A model generated the notes under the pieces. The model ran no database searches and was not told where the DNA came from. It saw nothing but the letters and a program-made list of their open reading frames with translations. 6,128 nt of DNA. Origin: Aquificaceae bacterium (GTDB taxonomy: Bacteria; Aquificota; Aquificia; Aquificales; Aquificaceae). The stretch covers positions 1 through 6,128 of the forward strand of contig WFPN01000049.1 in assembly GCA_015487535.1 (NCBI GenBank). The letters are read 5' to 3'. Both the position numbers and the translations under genes were made by a program. The stretch's first letter is position 1; each line of letters begins with the position of its first letter. Shown piece after piece: positions 1 to 5,023 of the stretch.

Positions 1-225
1 TATCTGCTCCTTTATCCTGTCTATGAGTTCCTTTCCGAGAGTCCCGCCGGGCACACCCGGGACATTCTTGAAGAGGGCCCTGTTCATGTCCGATCTTCCG
101 GTGTCCAAGACCAGATACCTTCTGTTCTCCGCCCACTCCCATCCTCTTCCCTGGGCCGAGGCTAGGGTGAGTGCACAGGATAGTCCGGAAGCTCCTCCGC
201 CGATTATTATGACGTCGTATCTCAT
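1..225 (-). CDS. FAD/NAD(P)-binding oxidoreductase, thioredoxin-reductase-like (N-terminal part, cut by window edge)
   Basis: Only the first 75 codons are present; the gene runs off the left edge without a stop. The protein opens MRYDVIIIGGGASGLSCAL, a beta strand followed by a GxGxxG-type dinucleotide-binding loop (GGGASG, residues 9-14), as in two-dinucleotide-binding flavoproteins related to thioredoxin reductase. Residues 37-42 (YLVLDT) look like the second strand, where the ribose of FAD is usually held by an acidic residue (D41). Residues 55-61 (VPGVPGG) resemble the 'N-[FV]-PG-x-PGG' stretch that follows in TrxB-like proteins. The CxxC redox pair of true thioredoxin reductase would lie beyond the window, so disulfide activity cannot be judged. 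An insert-like stretch (QGRGWEWAEN, residues 25-34) separates the first helix from the second strand. The ATG at 225 is the natural family start. No Shine-Dalgarno precedes it, but a perfect TATAAT does (see 234-239). It lies 18 bp after the sbcD stop on the same strand. The flavoprotein class is secure; the substrate is unknown. Confidence 0.85.
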   Translation of the reverse strand, partial: MRYDVIIIGGGASGLSCALTLASAQGRGWEWAENRRYLVLDTGRSDMNRALFKNVPGVPGGTLGKELIDRIKEQI

Positions 226-233
226 CTGGAATA

Positions 234-239
234 ATTATA
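234..239 (-). promoter_or_regulatory. Candidate -10 element (TATAAT) for the FAD oxidoreductase, possibly leaderless
   Basis: Reading the minus strand, a perfect TATAAT sits in the 18-bp gap between the sbcD stop and the oxidoreductase ATG, ending 8 nt before the ATG. Transcription starting about 7 nt after the hexamer would begin at or next to the ATG. There is no purine-rich SD in the gap. The best -35 candidate is CTGAAG (256-261), with 16-bp spacing and only a TGA-core match. An A/T-rich gap could contain such a hexamer by chance, so the call is tentative. Confidence 0.45.
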
Positions 240-243
240 ACCG

Positions 244-1365
244 CTACTCTGCCTTCTTCAGGAGCTCTAAGAACTTCATCTCCAGATCCTGGGGTAGCTC
301 TTTGCTGTACGCAGCCCTGTAGTACTCCCTGTACAGATCGAGGGGATTTAACCTAGAAGACAGTTCCAGGTCTGCGACGGGCCTGGTCTGATCAGTTACC
401 AACTCTATCTTGATGAGCTTGTCCCCCAGCTCCTCCCGGAGTCTATCCACCAGCATAGGTAGTTTTGCCCTGTCCTCCACCCTGATGAAGAGCTTGATGT
501 ATCCTCCCTCGGACTTGAGTTCCTCCAGTCTGCTCAAGGCCTCGCCCTGTTTCATATCGAATACGCTGAGGGGGTTCTTGAGATTCAGCCTGATACTTTC
601 TACCTTCGGAGTACCATCCTCGAGGATAACGAAGTTGAAGAACTTGTCGCTTCCCGCCTCGGAGAAGTCCAGCTGGTAGAGGGATCCCGTGTAGTAGGCG
701 TAGGTAGGTGCGTTCTCTATCCTCTGGTACCTGTGAACGTGACCGAGAGCGACGTAATCGAAGGAGTCGGTAAGGCTAGCAGGCTGGACTGCGTAGTGCT
801 GTGTTATGGTTGCCTCCTTCTCGGTCCTGGTGTACTTCGAGCCGGCTATGAAGAGATGGGCGAGGAGTATCCTGTACCTCGAGTCTTCCACCCTCTTGGC
901 GAGGTAGTTTATGAACCGGGAAACGAGGTCGGCGTAGCTCTTCTTGGAGTCTTCGGAAGCGGAGGTTATCACCCTCTCGGAGGGGTAAGGAAGGCAGGCG
1001 ATCTTTAGCTCCCCCATCTGATATATGCATTCCTCCCTGCTCGGTCTGTCGTATATGTGAACGTTCGCGAGCTTTGAAAGTTTTTTGATGCTCTTCATGA
1101 AGTCGTAGCTGTCGTGGTTGCCTGCTATCACCACAACCTCTATGCCAAGGCCCTTGAGCCTAAGGAAGAAGTCGAATATGAGCTCCTTCGACTCGTTGTC
1201 GGGGTTGGCCTTGTCGAAAACGTCCCCCGCCACGAGAACGAGATCGGGTGAGTTCTCCCTTGCGAACTTAACGACCTGATCGAGGGCGTGGGCAAGGTCC
1301 GGGTTCCTGCTGACCTTTCCCAGTGTCTTCCCGGCGTGAAGATCAGCTATGTGCAAGAGCCTCAT
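244..1365 (-). CDS. sbcD: Exonuclease subunit SbcD (Mre11-type metallophosphoesterase)
   Basis: This is the nuclease subunit of the SbcCD (Mre11-Rad50) complex, a Mn-dependent double-strand exonuclease and hairpin endonuclease that processes DNA ends and palindromes. The calcineurin-like metallophosphoesterase motifs are all present in order: D8-L-H10, GDVFD (47-51), GNHD (82-85), H170 in LLAH, and GHVH (208-211). They supply the expected two-metal ligands and are followed by GSLYQLDFSEAG (227-238), a typical SbcD/Mre11 segment. The C-terminal third (about 255-373) is a capping and partner-binding region. The length of 373 aa is usual for the family. The start MRLLHIADLH is the canonical one. 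It overlaps the end of the LOG gene by 23 bp, with a GGAGGA lying 12 nt upstream (1378-1383), so translation is probably coupled. The ATPase partner sbcC is not adjacent: the next gene downstream is a flavoprotein. The family call is very secure; action with an SbcC encoded elsewhere is inferred. Confidence 0.95.
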   Translation of the reverse strand: MRLLHIADLHAGKTLGKVSRNPDLAHALDQVVKFARENSPDLVLVAGDVFDKANPDNESKELIFDFFLRLKGLGIEVVVIAGNHDSYDFMKSIKKLSKLANVHIYDRPSREECIYQMGELKIACLPYPSERVITSASEDSKKSYADLVSRFINYLAKRVEDSRYRILLAHLFIAGSKYTRTEKEATITQHYAVQPASLTDSFDYVALGHVHRYQRIENAPTYAYYTGSLYQLDFSEAGSDKFFNFVILEDGTPKVESIRLNLKNPLSVFDMKQGEALSRLEELKSEGGYIKLFIRVEDRAKLPMLVDRLREELGDKLIKIELVTDQTRPVADLELSSRLNPLDLYREYYRAAYSKELPQDLEMKFLELLKKAE

Positions 1366-2104
1366 GGTTCTTCAGTATCCTCCTGAGCTTTTCCATAAAG
1401 CTCGTCTCCTCACCGTAGTACTCCTCTAGGAAGTGGTACTTCTCCTTGCTGCGTTCGTAAACGAGGTCTATAACCTCCTGTGGGCTGTCCACCAGGCTCA
1501 TCAAACCTACGTCCTTCTCGCTTATCGTCCCCGCAGGGACCATAACGTTCCTCATGTAGTCCAGTAACGGAGACCAGAACTCGCTTCCGAACAGGATTAG
1601 GGGAAACTTGTAACTCTTTCCGGTCTGTATCAGAGTAAGCGCTTCGAAGAGCTCGTCGAAGGTTCCAAAGCCCCCGGGGAAGATAACGTAGGCGAGGGAG
1701 TATTTCAGGAGCATCACCTTCCTTACGAAGAAGTAATCGAACTTCAGGGAGAGGTTCTGATACTTGTTCGGATGCTGCTCGGTCGGTATCTCTATGTTGA
1801 GCCCTACCGAAAGTGTCCCGCTATCGTGGGCTCCTCTGTTGGCCGCCTCCATTATCCCGGGGCCTCCCCCCGTTATTATGGCGTAACCGAGCTTTCCCAG
1901 GTTGAAAGCGGTCTCGTAAGCGAGCCTGTAGTACTTGTCCTGCTCCTTGGCCCTCGAGCTCCCGAAGAAGGTTACCGCAGGGCCCACGTTCGCAAGCTCG
2001 TCAAATCCCTGAACGAACTCGCTCATTATCTTCAGGACACGCCAGGTATCTCCCTGCCTTAGCTTGAGCTCCTCTATGATCCTGAGGCTGTTGTCCTTAC
2101 TCAT
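1343..2104 (-). CDS. LOG-family protein (TIGR00730, nucleoside monophosphate phosphoribohydrolase-like)
   Basis: The 253-aa Rossmann-like protein carries both LOG hallmarks: GGGPGIMEAANRGA (79-92) and PGGFGTFDE (143-151, the PGGxGTxxE signature), plus R128 between them. In characterised members these residues bind and hydrolyse the N-glycosidic bond of (cytokinin) nucleoside 5'-monophosphates, releasing ribose 5-phosphate. Such proteins are often misannotated as lysine decarboxylases, but no PLP site is seen here. About 40 N-terminal residues precede the first core strand (VTFFGSSRA, 44-52), and a charged helical tail (about 215-253) follows the core, as in the longer bacterial LOG members. 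The ATG is well supported: GAAGGA (2110-2115) lies 5 nt upstream. The start overlaps the stop of the small exported-protein gene by 8 bp (ATGAGTAA), and the 3' end overlaps sbcD by 23 bp, so it sits mid-operon. Family membership is firm. The physiological substrate in this organism is unknown, and a housekeeping nucleotide-clearing role is inference. Confidence 0.9.
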   Translation of the reverse strand: MSKDNSLRIIEELKLRQGDTWRVLKIMSEFVQGFDELANVGPAVTFFGSSRAKEQDKYYRLAYETAFNLGKLGYAIITGGGPGIMEAANRGAHDSGTLSVGLNIEIPTEQHPNKYQNLSLKFDYFFVRKVMLLKYSLAYVIFPGGFGTFDELFEALTLIQTGKSYKFPLILFGSEFWSPLLDYMRNVMVPAGTISEKDVGLMSLVDSPQEVIDLVYERSKEKYHFLEEYYGEETSFMEKLRRILKNHEALAHS

Positions 2105-2300
2105 AGATGTCCTTCAGCATCTCTTTTATCTTGACCTCTTCTCCGTAAGGATTGACCCTCACAGGGTACCTAACCTGCTTTCTCTTTACCTTTTTCTTCT
2201 TTACCACCCTATCCTTCTTGGCTACGTAGGTACCCTTCTCCTTGGAAAAGGAAGGTAGTACCAGTGCAAGAACGGTTATCAGAACAAGCAGTATCTTCAC
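2097..2300 (-). CDS. Small basic exported protein, uncharacterised
   Basis: This 67-aa protein is not one I recognise. It begins with a K2 charge and a hydrophobic stretch (residues 3-16, ILLVLITVLALVLP), then SFS, consistent with a signal peptide cut near residue 19 or a single membrane anchor. The remaining roughly 48 residues are strikingly basic (KKD-R-VVKKKKVKRKQVR, about 28-44), followed by YPVRVNPYGEEVKIKEMLKDIYE, a more acidic, probably helical tail. The start is GTG at 2298-2300, chosen because an AGGGGGAAG-type SD (overlapping the dnaN stop) lies just upstream and the hydrophobic N-terminus begins there. The gene lies 9 bp after dnaN and its stop overlaps the LOG start by 8 bp, so it is almost certainly translated as part of the same transcript. 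No cysteines or catalytic motifs are visible. A membrane- or periplasm-facing polyanion-binding role is conceivable from charge alone; nothing in the sequence proves it. Confidence 0.75.
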   Translation of the reverse strand: MKILLVLITVLALVLPSFSKEKGTYVAKKDRVVKKKKVKRKQVRYPVRVNPYGEEVKIKEMLKDIYE

Positions 2301-2309
2301 GGCTTCCCC

Positions 2310-3401
2310 CTAAACGCGCATCGGCATAATTATACATCTGTAGGGATCTTTCTCGTAGTCATCAGACTCCAAAAGGGCCGCCGTATCTGGCGTGGTGAAC
2401 CTGAACCAGGCCTTCTCAGAGTCGAAGGCGTCGAGAGCCTCGAGAATGTACTTGCCGTTGAACCCTATCTCGAAGGGATCCCCTATGTAGTCCACGTCGA
2501 GCTCTTCCCTTCCCTCTCCGAACTCCGGGTCCATGAACTCGAAGACGGCCAAGTTGTCGCTCAGGGTTATCTTAACTGGGAAGACCTTCCCTTCGGAAAG
2601 CCCAGAAAGCCTCTTGAGGGCCCTCGTAGTCTCCTCCACGTCTAAGAGAACCTCTGCGGCGAACTCTTTCGGTATGACCGCAAGGTAGTCGGGGTAATCC
2701 CCTTCAAGGAGCCTGACTACCAGCTTCCACTCCTCACTCGTGAAGTAGGCGAAGTTCCCATCCTCGCTTTTTGAGACCCTCACGTCCTCTATGCCGGTCA
2801 GGAGCCTCTGGACCACCTTCAGACTTTTGCGGGGCACTAGGAGCTCGTAGGAAAAGCTCCCTTCCGGTTCGAACAGGGCGAGCCTGTGCCCATCTGACCC
2901 AACGAAGTGAACCCTGCCTTCGTACCCCCTCATGTACATACCCTGAAGGGCTATCCTGGTCTCTTCCTTCGCTATGGCGTACTCGGTCTTGCTTATTCCC
3001 TCCAAGATCAGGTCGCCGCTTATCGTCTCCTCCCCTTCCTTCACCTCGGGGAACTCGGGAAAGTCCTCCGGAGGCACTGTGGGTAACTTGAACCTGCTCC
3101 TTCCGCCCGTTACCAGGAGCTTCTCTCCCTCCGTCTGCAGGTTGATTACGGCAGAGGAAAGGTTCCTTACGATGTCAGAAAGACTCCTAGAGCTTACGCA
3201 TACGGAACCTTCCTCCTCAATATCCGCCTTGAGGGATAGGATAAGGTAGTTTTCGAGGTCGGTGGCTTTGATCACAAGCCTGTCTCCTTCTGCGGATAGT
3301 AAGAAGTTAGTAAGTATAGGCAGGGCTGACTTCTTCTCAGTGGCCTCCTTAGCCTTCTTGAGGGCCTCTTCAAACTCCTCCCTGTCGATCTGTAGTTTCA
3401 T
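2310..3401 (-). CDS. dnaN: DNA polymerase III beta subunit (sliding clamp)
   Basis: DnaN forms the dimeric ring that encircles DNA and tethers the replicative polymerase and other clamp-binding proteins. The 363-aa length matches the family (about 360-370 aa, three repeated clamp domains of about 120 residues). Recognisable segments in order are SALPILTNFLL (25-35), RSRFKLPTVPPEDFPEFP (101-118), SDGHRLALFE (169-178, usually TDGHRLA), LLEGDYPDY (231-239, the EGxFP-type loop), FNGKYILEAL (314-323), and the C-terminal IMPMRV (358-363, the MPMR end that helps form the hydrophobic partner-binding cleft). The start is strongly supported: GGAGGA ends 5 nt before the ATG. The gene is not beside dnaA or recF; instead it heads a run with a small exported protein, a LOG-family protein and sbcD. 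Its SD lies within an inverted repeat (3409-3446). The identification is very secure. Confidence 0.97.
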   Translation of the reverse strand: MKLQIDREEFEEALKKAKEATEKKSALPILTNFLLSAEGDRLVIKATDLENYLILSLKADIEEEGSVCVSSRSLSDIVRNLSSAVINLQTEGEKLLVTGGRSRFKLPTVPPEDFPEFPEVKEGEETISGDLILEGISKTEYAIAKEETRIALQGMYMRGYEGRVHFVGSDGHRLALFEPEGSFSYELLVPRKSLKVVQRLLTGIEDVRVSKSEDGNFAYFTSEEWKLVVRLLEGDYPDYLAVIPKEFAAEVLLDVEETTRALKRLSGLSEGKVFPVKITLSDNLAVFEFMDPEFGEGREELDVDYIGDPFEIGFNGKYILEALDAFDSEKAWFRFTTPDTAALLESDDYEKDPYRCIIMPMRV

Positions 3402-3408
3402 TCCCTTC

Positions 3409-3446
3409 CTCCGGATGGGGTTTAGAGTATTTTAACCTGTCCGGAG
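3409..3446 (-). promoter_or_regulatory. Inverted repeat embedding the dnaN Shine-Dalgarno, with a -10-like TAAAAT in the loop
   Basis: In the 50-bp gap between bioB and dnaN, the minus strand has CTCCGGA (3446-3440), then 24 nt, then TCCGGAG (3415-3409), a perfect 7-bp inverted repeat. The second arm overlaps GGAGGA, the dnaN SD. In a transcript reading through from bioB the arms could pair and reduce access to the SD. The loop contains TAAAAT (3434-3429), one mismatch from a -10 consensus. A transcript started there would lack the first arm and leave the SD open. No good -35 is seen for it. The repeat is seen directly; its regulatory role is inference. Confidence 0.4.
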
Positions 3447-3451
3447 ACCCT

Positions 3452-4456
3452 TCAGGTGAGAACTTCCTCCTTCCTCTTTGCCCGCAGGTCTTCGAGAAGC
3501 TGGTAGTCCTTCTTTATGTCCCTCCCAGCACGTGTCAGATACCCTCCCACCATCATGGCGTTTGTCATCAAGACCGCCATCCCGTGGAAGTCCCTGAGGT
3601 TCTGTTCTCTTCCGCCACAGAGTCTGAGCTCAGCCTTTGGATTGGTGAACCTGAACGTGGCTATTATCTTGAGGGCTTCCAGGGGTGTAACACCGGGGGC
3701 GTTCTCAAGAGGCGTTCCGGGAATGGGCATAAGGAAGTTTAGAGGTATGGAGTCCACCTCGAGCTCCCTGTAGGTTAATGCGAGATCTGCCCTGTCTTCA
3801 TCGCTCTCCCCCATACCGAATATCCCACCACAACAGGTGGAAAGCCCCACCTTCTTTATCCTCTTTATGGTCTCGTATCTGTCCTCCCACCTGTGGGTAG
3901 TGACTATCTTCGGAAAGAAGTTCCTGCTCGCCTCTAGGTTGTGGTTTATCCTCTTCACCCCTGCCTCTTTCAGCTTCCTGAGGCTCTCCTCGTCCATTGT
4001 GCCAGCTGAGACGCAGACATTTATCGGGAGCTTCTCCGTCTCCTTAACCTCCCTCACGGCTTCGGCTATCCTCTCCACCTCCTCAGGCGTCGCTTGTTTC
4101 CCTGCGAGGACCACACAGTATCTGTTGGCCCCGAACTCCACGCCGCGCTCAGCACCCTCCACTATCTCCTCCTTGGGAACCAGGTTATAGACGTTTATGG
4201 GGGTCTTGTAGAACTTGGACTGGGCACAGAACTTGCAATCCTCAGAACAGGCACCGCTCTTGGCGTTTATGATCGAGCAGAACTCTATCTCGTTCTCGGG
4301 GAAGAACTTTTTCTTTATCTTCTGGGCAAAGTGGGTCAGGAAGGGAACGTAATCGTCCGGGACCCTCAGGAGCTCGAGGGCTTCGTCTTTAGAGAGGGGT
4401 TCATAGTTTGCGGCCTTGTTGTATAGATCTATGATCAAACTCTCATACCTGTCCAT
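3452..4456 (-). CDS. bioB: Biotin synthase (radical SAM)
   Basis: BioB inserts sulfur into dethiobiotin to make biotin, using SAM, a [4Fe-4S] cluster and a sacrificial [2Fe-2S] cluster. The radical-SAM motif CxxxCxxC is present as C70-SED-C74-KF-C77 within INAKSGACSEDCKFCAQS. The likely [2Fe-2S] ligands are C114 (NRYCVVLAG), C148 (INVCVSAG), C208 (TCCGGIFGMGE, which has a second Cys at 209) and R278 (LRLCGGRE), by analogy with E. coli C97, C128, C188 and R260. Other family segments are NHNLEAS (171-177), IPLNFLMPIPGTPLE (237-251) and the late GGYLTRAGR (304-312). The length of 334 aa is normal. The N-terminus aligns with the Gram-positive/Aquificota style (LSKDEALELL). The start is firm: GGAGGTGA lies 4 nt upstream of the ATG, preceded by a good promoter. 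No other bio genes are in the window. dnaN starts 50 bp downstream on the same strand, so read-through is possible. Function is highly certain. Confidence 0.97.
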   Translation of the reverse strand: MDRYESLIIDLYNKAANYEPLSKDEALELLRVPDDYVPFLTHFAQKIKKKFFPENEIEFCSIINAKSGACSEDCKFCAQSKFYKTPINVYNLVPKEEIVEGAERGVEFGANRYCVVLAGKQATPEEVERIAEAVREVKETEKLPINVCVSAGTMDEESLRKLKEAGVKRINHNLEASRNFFPKIVTTHRWEDRYETIKRIKKVGLSTCCGGIFGMGESDEDRADLALTYRELEVDSIPLNFLMPIPGTPLENAPGVTPLEALKIIATFRFTNPKAELRLCGGREQNLRDFHGMAVLMTNAMMVGGYLTRAGRDIKKDYQLLEDLRAKRKEEVLT

Positions 4457-4460
4457 CTTC

Positions 4461-4468
4461 TCACCTCC
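4461..4468 (-). promoter_or_regulatory. Strong ribosome binding site of bioB
   Basis: GGAGGTGA on the minus strand is a near-perfect anti-SD match 4 nt before the bioB ATG. It fixes the start and contrasts with the neighbouring cytochrome gene, which has no SD. Confidence 0.8.
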
Positions 4469-4482
4469 GTGAACAAAAGGAT

Positions 4483-4510
4483 AATATAGGAAAGTGAGGA
4501 AGCGTGTAAA
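4483..4510 (-). promoter_or_regulatory. Sigma70-type promoter of bioB
   Basis: On the minus strand, TTTACA (4510-4505, one mismatch from TTGACA) is followed after 16 bp by TATATT (4488-4483). TATTAT (4486-4481) is an alternative with 18-bp spacing. Transcription would start near 4476, giving a leader of about 20 nt containing the SD. The promoter lies in the 59-bp gap just past the cytochrome stop (4516-4518), so bioB has its own promoter rather than relying only on read-through. I see no recognisable BirA-type operator. Confidence 0.6.
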
Positions 4511-4515
4511 GGAAG

Positions 4516-4965
4516 TCAGTGGGGGTTCTTTCTGATGAACTCTTCCCAGCTCTCCTTGAAGTTGTGGTAGAGCCAGTAGGCTACCGCCTCCTTCTCATCC
4601 TCGGATAGTGTTCTACCTATGGGAGGCATCACCCCGAATATTTTGTAGGCCTTAGGAAGGCACACACCCTTCTCCCTCGAGGGGTTCGTTATGTAATCCT
4701 TCACAAAGGCGACGAACTCCTCTTCCTTTGGGTAGAATTTCTTGACCCTCGCCGAAACCTCGGACATCGGGGGCGCCTTCAGGGGAGGCTTACCCCCTGA
4801 CTTAACGATCTCCTGAATCCTGGCCAGCTTCTCTGGACTCACCCTCTCTACATGACAGGTCGAACAGGATCTCTTGAAGACTTTCTGCCCTCTGTCGATT
4901 AGCTCATTGGAGAAAGTGAGTGATGCTAAGAACATCAGAGCCGTAAAGTAAGTAAACACTTTCAT
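4516..4965 (-). CDS. Secreted monoheme c-type cytochrome
   Basis: This 149-aa protein has an N-terminal signal peptide (K2, hydrophobic 4-17, probable cut near S19) and one heme-c site, C34-S-T-C37-H38, so it should be exported and loaded with heme outside the cytoplasmic membrane. The likely distal ligand is M113 in FGVMPPIG, with M67 (APPMSEV) as an alternative. The order CxxCH, APPM, VMPPIG, then a helix with EAVAYWLY (126-133) fits a class-I cytochrome c fold. Between heme site and Met ligand is an extended loop of about 75 residues, with FYPKEEEFVAFVKDYITNPSREKG (77-100) and an extra cysteine, C102. I recognise no specific partner; a soluble electron carrier or small subunit of a respiratory or sulfur-oxidation system is inference. 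The ATG at 4965 is the only reasonable start, since an in-frame TGA lies five codons upstream of it. No SD is present; a promoter lies immediately upstream. It is divergent from mtnB, and bioB follows 59 bp downstream. Confidence 0.88.
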   Translation of the reverse strand: MKVFTYFTALMFLASLTFSNELIDRGQKVFKRSCSTCHVERVSPEKLARIQEIVKSGGKPPLKAPPMSEVSARVKKFYPKEEEFVAFVKDYITNPSREKGVCLPKAYKIFGVMPPIGRTLSEDEKEAVAYWLYHNFKESWEEFIRKNPH

Positions 4966-4972
4966 ACATACA

Positions 4973-5001
4973 AGGATACATCAATATCCGTCTCCAGTCA
5001 A
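4973..5001 (-). promoter_or_regulatory. Candidate promoter of the cytochrome c gene, possibly leaderless
   Basis: On the minus strand, TTGACT (5001-4996, five of six to consensus) is followed after exactly 17 bp by TATCCT (4978-4973, four of six). The -10 ends 7 nt before the ATG at 4965, so the predicted RNA start falls at or within a base or two of the start codon. The 7-nt interval contains no SD. The -35 and spacing are good; the -10 is mediocre. Confidence 0.5.
4974..4989. promoter_or_regulatory. Inverted repeat GGATA-N6-TATCC in the divergent promoter region
   Basis: A perfect 5-bp dyad with a 6-bp centre lies between the cytochrome c and mtnB starts. One arm overlaps the cytochrome -10 and the other lies in its spacer, close to where the mtnB -35 would be. 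The position suits an operator for a dimeric regulator acting on one or both genes, but 5-bp arms are short and chance is a real alternative. No regulator gene is seen nearby. Confidence 0.3.
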
Positions 5002-5010
5002 GGCTATCTC

Positions 5011-5016
5011 TATAAT
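5011..5016 (+). promoter_or_regulatory. Candidate -10 element (TATAAT) for mtnB, possibly leaderless
   Basis: A perfect TATAAT ends 7 nt before the mtnB ATG (5024), so transcription would begin at about the start codon. The intervening 7 nt (AGATTCC) hold no SD. No convincing -35 is seen 16-18 bp upstream (around 4987-4994). Confidence 0.5.
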
Positions 5017-5023
5017 AGATTCC

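Noticed and set aside
23..322. 99-codon plus-strand frame over the left edge
   Set aside because: It is antisense to the FAD oxidoreductase start and the sbcD end; the minus-strand proteins are clearly the real ones.
733..1030. Two roughly 85-91-codon frames, one per strand, inside sbcD
   Set aside because: Both lie within the conserved metallophosphoesterase coding region and have shadow-type composition.
1343..2104. Lysine decarboxylase annotation for the LOG-family gene
   Set aside because: This is a historical mislabel of the PGGxGTxxE family; there is no PLP-binding lysine motif and the fold differs.
3429..3457. Full sigma70 promoter for dnaN in the bioB-dnaN gap
   Set aside because: The TAAAAT -10 is acceptable, but no TTGACA-like hexamer lies 16-18 bp upstream, so only the -10 is mentioned, within the inverted repeat entry.
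3837..4190. 117-codon plus-strand open frame antisense to bioB
   Set aside because: Its Ser/Leu/Phe-rich composition is typical of an antisense shadow; the bioB motifs on the other strand fully explain the region.
4094..4426. 110-codon open frame on the plus strand antisense to bioB
   Set aside because: It lies wholly inside bioB, has no SD and no recognisable domain, and reflects the GC-biased codon use of bioB.
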